Positions 50,686 to 63,084 of a DNA stretch of 64,000 nt are shown piece after piece; within the stretch, counting starts at the first letter, position 1, and the number at the start of each line of letters is the position of its first letter. Made by a program: the position numbers and the translations under genes. The DNA comes from Piper betle (lineage: Eukaryota > Streptophyta > Magnoliopsida > Piperales > Piperaceae), in NCBI GenBank assembly GCA_033002965.1, contig JAURVB010005903.1:62001-126000 (forward strand), given 5' to 3'. The notes under the pieces are model-generated. The model made no database searches. It was not told where the DNA came from and was given only the letters and a program-made list of their open reading frames with translations.

Positions 50686-53600
50686 ATGTCGGGGCCCCGG
50701 GTCACGATCACCCTGGGCCGGAGCGGGCAGGTGGTGTTTTGCACTTCTCTTCACATTTTTTGTTTTGTTGTTTGGTGTTTGATTATTTAGGGTGATATAA
50801 GCTAGCGCTTTGCATGTTGTGGGTTTGCGGGGTGGGGTGGAGTGGGATCGAAGTGCTTAGTGTTTATCTCTCTTTTTTTTTTTCTTTTGCATGTTGTTGA
50901 AGTGGTTAGTGTTATGTTATGCTGATTTTGCAGGTTTTAGTTTAAATTTTGATGTGAAATTGAAGGGGTGACTTTTTTGAAATTCTGTGGAATTTGATTG
51001 TTTTGAGGAGTGGACGTGATGCACTAGCTACTTTTACATAGACAACATGGCATGCGCATGTGGAATTTTTATTTTATTTTATTTTTTATTTTAAGTTTTA
51101 GTATCAGGTGCCTTCAAATTGGACGGGTCTTTTAATAAAGAGAGTTTAAATTGAAGGTGCATGCAATTTTTCTGCTGATTTTAGTATGAGGACGGCAAGC
51201 TGGCGTTGTGCATGTTTTATTTGATCTTTTATTCGTGGATAATGGTGTTGATTATGTTGATAAGCTGCCATTTTGCGTATATTAACTTAAATTGCAGAGT
51301 GCGGTTGAAATAATGATTTTTTTTTTGAAATTTGAGCAATGTTCTTATGCTTTTATGTTATTAAGATAAGCTAGTGTTTTGCATTATTTATTAATCGGGG
51401 ATTGAGGTCAGGTTATCTGGAATGATTTGGACTTCCATGATTTTAGTTCAGATATAGTTTACAATCATGTGGAATGGCACAACAAGATTTATGTCCCTAA
51501 ACCTAACCGAGATTAGGTGGAAGGGGAAGAAGTAGATTTAATCAGAGACTGAGATTGGAGTTCTGAATTTTCTGAAATTTAATTGTGTGGAGCTTGGTTT
51601 GAGGAGTGAATATGATGTACTATGCTGGTTTTACATAAACATTGCTTGCAGAGATTACTCAATCTTTTAATATTTCATTATTTGTCTGGGTGTTCCATAG
51701 ATTTTTTTGAAATGTTGGCATGTTTTGTAGTTCATTTTGATCTGATAATCGTACTGCTCATTTTGATCTTATGATGACAAGTTTGCATTTTGTGTGTTTG
51801 AATTTAACCGTAGAGTGATATCAAAGTGGTGATTTTTTTAGAGTTTTATAATATTTGATTGTGAGCGGATGTAGTTTTGAGGAGTTAATATGCTATAGTA
51901 GCTTGTTTTACATAAGCATTGCGTTCACATATCATTTTTTAGCTCTACTCTTGGTTCCTTCAAATGAGATTATTTTTTTGTTGAAGAGCGTTTGGTAACT
52001 CAAGTAGCTTGTGTTATTGTGTTCGTGCAAGTGCAGGTCGTGAAAAAGGGGTCATCTATGGCTGATGGGTCTGATTATGTGCCTTCATCAGGCAGTAAGA
52101 GACCTGTGAGAGAAAGATTGGGGGCTAATGTTGATCATCCAAGCAATAAGCGGTATGGCTTGTAGTTTGGTTAAGATCTTTGTAATAATATCTGTTGGTT
52201 TTGTGTGACCTGAGCTATTTCTTCATTATAGGTAGAAGTATTTGATGATCTCCTATATATTGTAACTTGATTGTTGTTATAGTTCTATAATCCTGCTAAT
52301 ATAAGTTTTGATGTCCCTTTCTCCAATGTGTAGCTTAAGAGTAGAAAATGGTGGTCGGAGATTACATGGCCATGACACGAAGGCATATAATTCTGGTATC
52401 TATATAAAATATGAGTTTGGTTACTCAATTTATGAAACACTTTTGTCTTTTATCACTTGACCATTCTTGCGTTCAAGAACATTTTGGGGAGAATTTACCT
52501 TGCTAATGTTAATTGAATGAAAATAGAATGTGTTATGTATTTTTCTAGGTTGATTACATGTTCTTTCTACTAATGTTGGCTTCCTTCACAATAGGAGATA
52601 TCCGTCGAGATGACTTGCGATATAAACTCATGCATAAAAGCTTGTCTTATAAACAAATTTCTGACGTTGAACGACCTGACCCTGATCTCCGAGAGAAACT
52701 TTTAAGAACAATTCAGCCTTCTATGAGATACACTAGAGCTCATGAGTATCCTCAAGAGTCTAAATTCACCAGCATTTCTAGAAGGATTCCTCCAACCAGA
52801 AGTGCAGATGATTTGCTTCATTTGGGATCAAGGCAGGCTTATTCTTCCCGAGGAATTCATGGTTTTAGGCATAGATCACCTGGTAGGATTTTGAGGTCTT
52901 CTCGAGGAGCAATCTCTCCTCCAATAAGTAAACATGAAATGAGAACTAAGTCTGCCCTGGCACATGTTGTCTCTCCTACACCATCAAACTCTAGTGCTAT
53001 GATGAGAAGCAACATGGATGTTTCCAGGGGAACAACTTTTATGACAAGATCCGTTGTACCTGTTGAATCCGAGAAACTTAGGATGGGGGTTGTTCCTACA
53101 TCCATTGGGGTTGTAAATAGAACTTTTAATTCTGGGAAGGTACTTCATACTCTGTCTACATTTTGCTTACTCAGAATCATCATGTTACTGGCAAATTGAC
53201 ATCATTTAACTTTCAGCATTTTTATATGAGTGTTTTTATACTATTAAATTAATTTCATTCATCCAAATGTAGGATATTCATCTCTAAATGTTAGATTATG
53301 CCTCTGGATGATGTAATTAAATGCCATTCTTCTTTTTTTATGTACTTACTGAAATTTGTTAATTGCCTTGCTTTCACTTTCATTTAAAGGAAGATGTTTA
53401 CTATTTTGAGTTTTCTTTGACAAAATGATTGAATTTTTGTGGAGCTCTCCCATCTTCAGGTTTCTTATTCATTTGAGGATTATTTTTTTAATTTTTTTCT
53501 TACATTCATGAGATATATGTCATTGATGATGCACAATCTAGAATCCATTTACTGAATTTTTAACTTGACTGTACATTATGAGGTTGTTATTCTCAGATTT

Positions 53601-55030
53601 CTTAAAATATTAAGTTTTTTTTTTTAATGGAGGCAGTGAGGTTGGTAGGCTAGAAGCTTTTCTAGTTCTAGTGATTAGTCTTTGTTCTTGTTAGGTCCAA
53701 AATGTTTTTGACGATTCATTTTGTACATAGAAATTAAAATACCCTTCCCTTTTTATGTCATCTGCTAGCAGGCCGAGGAACCAATTAATGTTCCAACTTT
53801 GCTCCAGTCACTGGGTTTAGGCAAATATGCTATTCTTTTTCAGGCAGAGGAGGTATTTCTATACCATTGTAGTTTAATTATAAGCTTGCATCAACTTTTT
53901 GTTTTCAATAGAAGAAAATTTCGCCTTCATAAAGCATTACATATGGAAAACGTTTGTGGATAGATTCAATGCCGCATGTCCAACAAGGGCTACTCTATTA
54001 CCCAGAATTGGTCATGTAAAAATATTAGTTTTTGTGGTTGTGACTGTATGAGATGAGATATTTAGCATTTTGCATGCTGATAGATAGAATGATTTGAATG
54101 AATGATACTTTCCATGAACATGGTTTTGTTTTGTAAGGTCATCTCTTACTTGACAGCATTTAAGCACACAAATTTTCAGACTATGTTATTTTCCCTTTTT
54201 GAATGCATTATTTCTATGGTGAAGGACAATTTATATCTGATTTTCTGCCCCATCTTATCAACTCTATACATGCAAATTTTATTGTTGATGATAATGTATC
54301 AGCCCCATGGTTTCAGTGAATAATTTGCAGTTTTTGGCAGTTGTTGATTGGTTGGGTATTTAATTTCATGGATGCTACATGTTTTAGTTGATTATTGTTC
54401 ATTCATGTGTAAATTGTTGGATCTTCCATTCTAAGCTGGTATAATATCAGTACGTGGTGTTCAGGTTGACATGACTGCCTTGAGACAAATGGGAGACAAT
54501 GACCTCAAAGAACTAGGAATTCCCATGGTAAGGAAACTCTTGTTTTTGTGGTAATTCTTTTGTATGTAAGGCTCAGTTTTTTGTAGATTTCCCGAAGGAT
54601 CTCTTCACGATTAAGTTGTAGCTACTGTAATAGTGTGAAACCTTCCTTTCTGTGGTTGAAGTTAATGGTTGTTGGAACATGACTTGCCAATGAATATTCC
54701 TGCGCAACATGTCATCTTTGATATGAGAGTCACTGGATGTAGTTTGTTGTTTGTGCATACTTTCCTTCTCATAAGATGGACCTAGTTTCTCATGGGTCCC
54801 TATTTTTGAGTGATATTATTGATATTTGGTAGCTTGCTATCTTGAGTCTGTTGACTGTTCCTTTCATGTGGATGGTTAACTTTGGCATTTTTTTGACGGA
54901 AAGCATGTTAGTGTTAAGTTCATCAGTGATTGTTGTTTGTGTGCTATCTTACGCTAGTGTTTGGGTTGCAGGGGCCTAGGAAAAAATACTCCTTGCTGTT
55001 ATGCGTCGAGCAAGACAACGACAAGTTTAA
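50686..55030 (+). CDS. SAM (sterile alpha motif) domain protein, seven coding exons
   Basis: Exons are 50686-50730, 52037-52152, 52334-52395, 52595-53139, 53772-53852, 54465-54527 and 54972-55030, all with GT-AG borders and matching phases. The start MSGPRVTITLGRSGQVV is the conserved N-terminus of a plant SAM-protein family. The middle is basic and Ser-rich (RDRL-like block, DDLRYKLMHK). The C-terminus is a SAM domain (TLLQSLGLGKYAILFQ, DMTALRQMGDNDLKELGI) ending GPRKK plus a basic tail. SAM domains mediate protein or RNA binding; the role of this family is not known to me. In the last exon an A-run (54981-54986) is one base short of what the conserved tail needs, so as written the frame leaves it before the expected TAA at 55028-55030. 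Length would be about 323 residues. Sequence error is plausible. Confidence 0.87.
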
Positions 55031-55550
55031 AACAGGTACGTTCAATTCAACTAGTTCTTTTATTGTTTTTTTCTCCCCTTGAAATTTCTTTTTCTTGAGG
55101 GTCTCCAACTCGCCAAAGCAGGGTAAAACTCTCCCATCTCCACAGTAGCTCATTTGATGGATTGATGTGGCGGATGGTTTGTCTCCTCCATTACAGCCCT
55201 GACTTGCAGCATGACTAATCCGTCGGCACCTTGGACAGGTCTGCTTGGTTCGCTCATGATAGTCATAACAATAGAGAGTTTGTTTGGTGAAACTCTCATC
55301 CCCCAAATTATGGCCACTCGGTCTGCATCTTTTAGTAGAAACTCGTCAGTTATGTGTATAAGGTTGATGACATTTCTTCTAACCCACATGTGTAAGTCTT
55401 ATGGTTACATATTAGAGGTATGATACTCCACAAAATTCATTACTAGATTGCAAATATCGACATGATATTTTGGCACTTGGGCTTGATCTTGTTGGAAGGA
55501 TTGCAACTCCTAGATTTCAGGTGACGAGCCAAGATGGCCTCCCCTCTCCT
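55031..55550. other. Downstream flank of the SAM gene, no gene recognised
   Basis: Overlapping short frames on both strands, including a Cys-containing minus-strand piece near 55200-55250, match nothing I recognise. Confidence 0.4.
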
Positions 55551-55552
55551 TC

Positions 55553-55894
55553 CTAAACTCTCGTAGACGCAGCGGACTCTCTGCATATCACCACCTTGCG
55601 GTTGTTAGGATTGGCCTTGTTGCAGCCATATGTTTTGTATGATCTGTGCTCCAGACAAAACGGCTTCACAGATTGAAACCCCGAAAAAGATATCAGAAAG
55701 TGAATTTGTTTGATACATGATACATGGTTATTGGAAAAAATGATCTTGGGACGTGTGAGGTATACCTGTAGACACCCATCGCATGTGAAGGGAAGAAAAT
55801 CGAGTTGGTGGCAAGATGGTTCTTGGCAGTGCCGACCCATCTGATCTTGATTGTCTCTTCGTTTCCTTCTTGGCGTAGAAGCGGTGGGTGTCAT
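55553..55894 (-). pseudogene. AN1-type zinc-finger (stress-associated) protein, degenerate
   Basis: The minus strand encodes HCQEPSCHQLDFLPFTCDGC, then an intron-like insert opening GTATACC, then FCLEHRSYKTYGCNKAN and NRKVVICRES. This is one AN1 zinc finger of the plant stress-associated protein family. Two expected zinc ligands are changed: the His in the RSYKxHxC step reads Tyr, and the final Cys of VVxCxxC reads Ser. The stretch before the finger lacks the normal N-terminus (an upstream frame METRSREEVP ends early) and no second domain follows. It may be a dead copy or an unusual short gene; dead copy is more likely. Confidence 0.7.
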
Positions 55895-55929
55895 TGCGGA
55901 TCATTGGGGAACCGGTGACATCTAACACA

Positions 55930-56456
55930 ATATGGACGTTTCATTCTTCGCCCCTGTGCATAGGCATTTGGACTGTGTCTGGAACTTCCTCGCGGGAACG
56001 AGTTTCCATGGCCGTTATTCCTGTTTATTTACCACATGAGATGATTAAACAAAAACAATAATCAACCTCCCGGCATTAAAAATGCTGTTTTCTTTGCATT
56101 TTATCCTTGATTGTGTTGTAGTTGGTTATGACCTCACAAAAATTTTAGGGGCCTAAAAAACTTTCTTCATTTGAAATTATTATTATTATTATTTATTAGA
56201 AAAATATTTGAAAATATTTCTACCTAAATTAAGAATTTTAAAATATTAATAAGTGTTAATATATTTATAATTACACTAATCAAATTAAAGTTTTTTACTT
56301 AATAATGCATACCTACTTTAAATTATTTATTTTTTATCTATTGTTATTTATTATTAAGAAAAAAACTTTGGGTATGCTCTTGTTCGAATTAAAAATCTTT
56401 AAAAAATAAATTCCAATTAATTAATAATTTTTTTACTTTTTAAAGTTAAAATCATG

Positions 56457-56493
<37 letters not shown>

Positions 56494-56655
56494 GTTTCAA
56501 GGAGTAATTATATCTTCCTAGAAATGAAATCATTAACCCAAAAATCATTGATGTTCTCACACTTTTACTGCACACCATAATTGTCTTTGAGATTAGTTTA
56601 ATCCAAGTTTGGTTCGGTTGAATTTGTTAATTTGCAAAAGGTTAATTTTTTTGCA
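55930..56655. other. AT-rich intergenic stretch
   Basis: Includes an (AT)n microsatellite at about 56459-56490. No gene recognised. Confidence 0.5.
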
Positions 56656-56659
56656 GTTT

Positions 56660-57480
56660 ATAGCATGGTTGCAAAAATTAGAATCGGTTTTTGAGTGAGT
56701 CAGAATCGAAATTGGAATTGGTTTAAATCGGACAGGAATTGGTTCAGTTGAATCGACCTAAATCGGTCACATACAAAAATTTTAACTTAGTCAAAATTAG
56801 TAGGTTATTAGTATAGAATATGTCATTCTGATGTAATTTTTCATATTATAATGTGTATTATATTTTATGATATTTTTTGGATTTTTTTAAAATTATTTGG
56901 AGTTAGTTATTATTTTTGACTTCAGTCACAGTCAAGTCAATTTTTAATTACGAAAATGCTACTTATATTTCATCCCTTATTCTCCCCCGCCGTCACCCAT
57001 GTACCCTCCCCCCGATCGCTGCCTCCGCCTAGCCGCCTTGTGACCCCGTCGATCCCCCCTTGCCCCCTGTCTCGCCCCGTCGCTGCCCCCATCACCCTAT
57101 TGCCCAGTTGCCCCCCTCTTGGCCTCCCGCCTTGCCTCGTCGCCCCGAAGCCACCCTCACAGCCCTATTGCCCTGTAATCACACCCTCGTCCTGCCCTGC
57201 CCCACCACCACTCACCCTAGCCTCCCTTGCCGCTCGGCCTTGCCACCCCGTCCCCCACCACCGTTGACCCCTAGCCCCCCCCCCTCCCTCCCCCCGGTCG
57301 CCCGTCACCGCCCTCGCCGCCTCCCCGCCACTTGCCCAAATCGGGTAAAATAGGCTTAAATTGCCTAATTTGTGGACCGATTCGATCCTAGTCGATTCAT
57401 GTAGTTTTTTAAATTGGATCGCTGCCGATCCGATTTAAATAGGCTGATTCCGAATAGAATCGGCTGATTTATGTATCACT
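56660..57480. repeat. Dispersed repeat, copy 1, with a GC-rich insert
   Basis: Starts GTTGCAAAAATTAGAATCGG and ends near AGAATCGGCTGATTTATG. The AATCGG/CCGATT-rich ends are loosely inverted, suggesting an old non-autonomous DNA element. Compared with copy 2 it has an extra C-rich block (56985-57345). The proline-rich frames in that block are low complexity. Confidence 0.6.
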
Positions 57481-57489
57481 AGTTTATAG

Positions 57490-59150
57490 ATCTCTTTGTT
57501 GCATTATTATAATTCAATCAATTTTATTTTATATTTTGTTGGAAGCTTGTTCTCAAGTGTTCTTCATGTCATGGAGTGGCTTTAATTTGGAGTCGACTCC
57601 AGGCTGACTCGGAGTTATTTATGTTAAAATTTTAATTATATAAGTTAGAAATCATATAAAATAAATGTATATTGCTTTTGACCCTTGACATTGATAAGCA
57701 CATGATTTATGTTGTTTAAAAATATTGATTTAATTAATTTTTTTAAATAATGATTTGTTTTACTATTATTATTTTAAACCTTTTCAACGGTTAGTCGTTA
57801 CTATACCATTTATTGTTTTTCTGACCGTCTACCAAAATTGACTTTTAATCAGTAGTAAATAGCTAACAATTGGTGAATTTTGATTTGCACTATGCAACTC
57901 ATTGGCAACACAAAACGCTTGCCACTATGACAAATTTTGTGTTTCTTACACCATTCATTTATTTTAAACTTATGTTAAAGTAACATTTAAAAGTCATAAT
58001 AATTTAAAATAATAATTAAATATCGTAATTGAATTATTACTTGTATATATAGATCAATATAGCTATATTTTTACTTCTAATACATTCAATAAAATGGTAA
58101 ATTGGTAAAAAACAATAGTATTAAAGGCTTTAGTCATTATCATTTTAAAACGAGAACTGTGCGGTTAAATTTATCATTTTCTTTTTACTATTTTTTTAAA
58201 TAGTAAAATATACTTAATCTTTTTATTTCAATTTAATTCGAACCAATTGGTAAACTGGCTAACCACTTTCAACGAAAGACTTGTAGTCTATTTTAGTTAT
58301 TTCATTTTGAACTCATAGTTTTATTAGACTTGTGTGTTCAATGGATCATTATTGCATAATAGTGGTACAATAGCTAGGTTGTTTATTTTTATTTATTATC
58401 GAGGATTTTTTAGTTGCTTAGTGTTTTCAATTCATGTTAAACTCTTATTATTTAATCCTTAATGAATATAGTGCCTTGGTTTTAAATTAAATGCTTTAGT
58501 CCCCAACTCTTAACGGTGGGTCGTTACATTCACGAAGGATCTTTGGTACTCCTCGAGGATCCATTTGGGCGCGATTTCTAATCCTAATGCCTAAGAGTTG
58601 AAACTTGAAATGCTTAAAATAAAGAAAACACTGTTGAAATAGAAATAAAAAAGAGCAATTTCCAATTAAATTAATCTTGGTATAATCTTTCCAGGATTAA
58701 ATGATATTTTTTACGCTATTTACGATCTAATGGTACTTTGTTACTTAATGCCTTAACTATCATGCATTTATATGGGTTTGACGGGAAATTGGTTTTTGTT
58801 TGTCGGGCGAGTTTGGATAGGAAAGTGGTTTGGTTGGTGATGTAGCACAAATTAACCCAATAAATTTTAGGGAAAAAAACACAATGTACTACTATTAAAT
58901 ATTTAAAGTAAAACATTTAAATTTTATTTATTAATTTCTCCATAATTTAATTTTCATTTATTTATAATAAATCTTAAACAATTTAAAAAAAATTTTTAAA
59001 AAGAATTTGGGCATGTTCTGATATTTTTAAAACATTTAAATATCTATGAGTTGGTTTGGACAACGTTATCTATCTCATAGTTTAAAAACCCTAAGCTTAG
59101 ACTCAAATCAACATGTCATGGAGAAGAGTCGGTTTGGAGTCAACTCAATG
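57490..59150. other. AT-rich intergenic stretch
   Basis: No gene recognised; scattered AT-rich simple sequence. Confidence 0.5.
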
Positions 59151-59160
59151 TTATTTATAC

Positions 59161-59572
59161 TATAGTTGCAAAAATCGGAATCGGTTTTCAGGGGAATCAC
59201 TAAATCAGATCGTATTGGTCAAGACTTGGTTCAGTTGAATCTGTTCAAATCAGTCATATATAATAATTTGATAACTCATAACATAAATATATAAGAGTTA
59301 GGTATTGATGTCATTTTGATATTATTGTGTGTATTATATTTTATAATATTTTATGATATTTTTTGGCTTTATTTTTTTAGGTTTTTAAAATTTTAATTCT
59401 AATTTTACCTATGCATAAATAATTTATTTAATATCATATCTAGGGTATTTTAGTTATTTACCCATAAAACCGATTCTAACCCGATTCGACGCCCGTTTCG
59501 GATCTGGATCGCTCTCAATCCGATTTAAATTGACCGATTCCAAAGTAGAATTGGCCGATTTCTTCATATATG
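59161..59572. repeat. Dispersed repeat, copy 2
   Basis: GTTGCAAAAATCGGAATCGG at the left and AATTGGCCGATTTCTTCAT at the right match copy 1. The middle is also shared (TATTATATTTTATNATATTT) and lacks the GC-rich block. Confidence 0.6.
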
Positions 59573-59579
59573 ATTTATA

Positions 59580-60870
59580 CAAAACTTTTAATTAAGTAAA
59601 TAAATAGTTGTATGAAATTAGTATATAATGATTTTTTGACACTTAAAATTAATAAATATGTGATCTACTTTATTTGAACATATTGATTTAGCCGATTCTG
59701 AAAGCAAGATGATATATTTTGATGACTTTTATGACTTAACTCAGAGAGTCAATTGCTAAATTAATCACTATGAAGTCATCCACGTAGTTTGACTTGGCAA
59801 ATTATGAAACAGAGTTGACTCGGAAGCATTTGGAGTCAAAATGTTTTTAAAAAACTATGATCTATCTAAACAAATTATCCATCCAAACACACTGGAGTGC
59901 AAGAAGGGATATTTGAGACATTAACAAGAGAAAAAAGTACTATTAAATTGTGAATAGAATATACACTATCATTGTGAATCATGAATAAAACTTCATTCAC
60001 GGTAAAAAATCATTAAAAAAAACACTTATTAAGCACATCTAATAATGAGAAGAAGGCCATAAAATCGAGTATCCTATATCCAATCTACTCTTATATACAT
60101 TATTATTAATATCTACTCTTATTAATAAAATAAGAATTCAATACTGGCTTCAGATTAAAAGTAGGAGAATTAGTCAATCAAAATGCTAGAAAAATTAAAA
60201 AATGTAATAAAAATAATTGTTGAATAGGGTTAACGGTATGAATCTCGTTACCCTCAATTTCTTAAAAAAAATAATAAAATGACCTTTCTTGATAAAAAGT
60301 CATGGGTTCGAATGTATCTAAATGCAACTACTAACTTTTTGCTGAAAAGAGATTGTCTAATTGTCTTAAAAAAATATAATAAAAAAAAAGATAATTATAA
60401 TTTATTTTTTCATTTAAATAAAATATATTTTAAAAGTCAATCACAATCTAAATCTAAGATATTAAATTATTACCGTGTATCTCATTATTCAATGAATGTT
60501 TACGTTTAAAATTAAAATTTACCTCTATAAATTGTGCATAACGCGACGTCTTACTTAGTTAATAATAAAAGGGAACTCAATACTTATTTCTAATTTAAAG
60601 TAAGATATTTAACTAATCAAAATACAAAAATAATAGAAAATTATTATAGTTTAATTTCTCATATAATTAGGATCTATCTTTAAATTCATTCAAAATTTTT
60701 ATCTAATGATATTTACATATATTATAATACATCTCATTATTTAACAAGAATTTATTTATAAAATTAAATAGTGACATAATGTCTAGTTTAATAAAGGGGA
60801 AAATGAAGGCGTAGGTAACCGATGATGCGCCGGTTCAAACATTACAAAAACCCACGAAAATGTTTTCTGA
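59580..60870. other. AT-rich intergenic stretch upstream of the F-box gene
   Basis: No gene. Several ACTCTTATTAATAAAATAAG-like pieces recur near 60115 and also at about 38960, perhaps parts of small dispersed repeats. Confidence 0.5.
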
Positions 60871-60874
60871 ACAC

Positions 60875-60882
60875 TATAAATA
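60875..60882 (+). promoter_or_regulatory. TATA box of the F-box gene
   Basis: TATAAATA lies about 140 bp before the ATG at 61023. It falls downstream of an in-frame ATG at 60822, which argues that the longer start is not used. Confidence 0.6.
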
Positions 60883-61022
60883 CAACATCTTTCTCTCCTA
60901 ATTTTGACACTCTTCTTCGTCTAGCTTCCTCCAAGTTTCTCTCCCAAGTTTGTGTCTCTAATAATGGTGGTTTTGATCAAAAGGTAAAGAAGAAAATAGG
61001 ACGACGACATTGCTGCTGCACC

Positions 61023-62246
61023 ATGGAGAATAACAGCCCTTGTATTCCGGAGGACATGGTAGTGGAGATTCTTGTGAGACTGCCTGTCCTCTCCATTATC
61101 AAATGCAAGAGCGTCTCAAAGGCATGGAACCGTTTGATCTCCCACAAGTCCTTCCCCATCAAGAGAGTGTCCAACATGGCCATGACCCATCTCCTCATAT
61201 GTCGCCAATGTGACCACAAGCTGCCAATTAAGGATTGGCACCCCAAATCAGAATATGTGAAGATTAGAATTCATGATGCCATTGACAAAGACAAAGATGA
61301 CAACCATCTACTTCCCATCACCAGCACCACCTCTCTTGACATGCATTTCCTCCCATGGCAAGAGCTAAGAAATATGCTAACCATTTTGGACTCATGCAAT
61401 GGTCTAATTTTGTGTTGGATTTGTTCCACTTCATTTCTTGTGATCAATCCTTCCAACCAAACATGGCTTCCATTGCCCAACCCACCTTTTTCCTGCTTGG
61501 GATCATCACCTCTTGAACGTTCTTACAGAATGGCTCTGGCTTTCGACCCAAAAATTTCCAAGCACTTTAAAGTAGTCTGCCCAATTACTTCGGAGGATCA
61601 CCTGAGAGTTGTCGTCTTCTCCTCCGAATCGGGTGCATGGACAACTTCCAAACAAGTGCAATTGCAATGTGTTAGATTCAACTCGCGATCGATGCAAATA
61701 GGCTGTCCATCACTGCTCATTCATGGAGTGTTGTACTTGACGAGCCTACATGAAATAATACGACTTAATATTCATAAGGAGACTATTGAGTTGATACACT
61801 TGCCATCTGAAATAATACTACTTGATTTGAGTCATCTTGGTGTATGGAAAGGGGAACTTCGATTTTGTGAATTTTGCTATAGCAGTATGAGGATGCAAGT
61901 TTGGAAACTTGATCAAGATTCTTCAACGGATAGATGGGCATTGAAACATACTCTTTCCTTTCAATTCCTATTTGCGGGTCTTAATCTTTTGTCACCACTC
62001 AATTGTTATCTCATAGAGGCATGTTTTCACCCAGATAAAGATGCCATTTTTTTGAGAATAGGCAAGAACAATATAATATATTATGAGTTTGATACTGCAA
62101 GAAAGAAGATTATCATCCTTGAAGATTGTCATTGGTCTAAAAGGCTTTTACCATTGTCACCTTGCTTGGTAAACTTGTTTGGGTTGGAGCGAGACATGGA
62201 AGAGATTGTTGCCAAGAAGAAGTTGAATGTTGAAGTTAGACAGTGA
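61023..62246 (+). CDS. F-box protein with F-box-associated C-terminal region (407 aa, no intron)
   Basis: The N-terminus carries a clear F-box (about residues 7-45: IPEDMVVEILVRLP, then KCKSVSKAWNRLI). The rest resembles the beta-propeller-like F-box-associated region, with LDSCNGLILCW, LVINPSNQTWLPLP and MALAFDPKISKHFKVV. Such proteins are substrate receptors of SCF ubiquitin ligases; the substrate cannot be read from sequence. The start MENNSPCIPEDM was preferred to the in-frame ATG at 60822 because a TATA box lies between them and the extra 67 residues look like leader sequence. The frame is intact to a TGA at 62244-62246. Confidence 0.9.
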   Translation: MENNSPCIPEDMVVEILVRLPVLSIIKCKSVSKAWNRLISHKSFPIKRVSNMAMTHLLICRQCDHKLPIKDWHPKSEYVKIRIHDAIDKDKDDNHLLPITSTTSLDMHFLPWQELRNMLTILDSCNGLILCWICSTSFLVINPSNQTWLPLPNPPFSCLGSSPLERSYRMALAFDPKISKHFKVVCPITSEDHLRVVVFSSESGAWTTSKQVQLQCVRFNSRSMQIGCPSLLIHGVLYLTSLHEIIRLNIHKETIELIHLPSEIILLDLSHLGVWKGELRFCEFCYSSMRMQVWKLDQDSSTDRWALKHTLSFQFLFAGLNLLSPLNCYLIEACFHPDKDAIFLRIGKNNIIYYEFDTARKKIIILEDCHWSKRLLPLSPCLVNLFGLERDMEEIVAKKKLNVEVRQ

Positions 62247-63084
62247 GGCAATCCGAAACAATTTACTTTGATCAATGTGCTTGACGTGGATATATTTGTT
62301 ATTTATCTTTTGATTGTTCATATCAAATTGATTAGTATTTGTAATCATAGGCTAATAGCTTCCTTGTGCAATTCATCCAACGAATTTAGTTGTTTTTTGG
62401 TTTATATGTAAAAGCTTGGCAACTTTTCCTCAGCACATCTAATCTTGGTCGTTGATTTTTTTTTTTAAAACTTCCCCACTACATTTCCCAGTACCAGGGC
62501 CAAAACTCCAGTGGGATCTAGTCATCTCAGATCAGCCCCAGGCAATATAAAGAATGATTTACTGGTGGACGCTGTAGCCACCGATGTTATCCATCGAGGT
62601 GTTGTTGGATTGTGTTGGGGGTGGCCAGTCAGGCTATCCTTCTTCATCAGATCTCTCTCCCACCCATTTTTTCTTTTCTGCTTTGATGGTGGCGGTAGAC
62701 CTAGCCAGCCATCGAAGGCCGGATCCGGCCAGATGTGACTGAATCTGATTGCCAGAAGTCAAATCCGACAGCATGTAACCGGATCTGGCCTTGACAGTCG
62801 GACTGGCTGCTCATCATATTCTCCAACCAACGTAACGATAACTGATCTGCCTCTCCTCAGGTGGCTCCCTACCTTTCCTGGTCGGCTAGCATGCGTTAAT
62901 TTCAAGTAACTAGATTTAAGCTAGACCCACTGATAGGCTCCACCTCTCGCTGCATTCCTCTCTTCTAAGAACATGCATATACGCATAGGCTATCTCTATC
63001 CACGCGTCCACGCGTGAGTCTGAGTCTCCTCCACCTTAGCGGTAATCAACTTGTATAGGTTTCCAACCTTCTCACCTTTAATCA
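62247..63084. other. Intergenic stretch after the F-box gene
   Basis: 3' flank, then mixed-composition DNA with several GGATCCGGCC-like words at 62690-62800. No gene recognised. Confidence 0.5.

Noticed and set aside
50541..50795. Hydrophobic short frames upstream of and over the SAM gene start
   Set aside because: They arise from T-rich leader sequence; the conserved SAM-family N-terminus begins at 50686.
57060..57353. Proline-rich frame in a C-rich block
   Set aside because: Low complexity; overlapping frames are equally open and it is bounded by repeat sequence.
60822..61022. 67-residue N-terminal extension of the F-box gene
   Set aside because: A TATA box lies inside it and the extra residues have no F-box family character; the start at 61023 is preferred.
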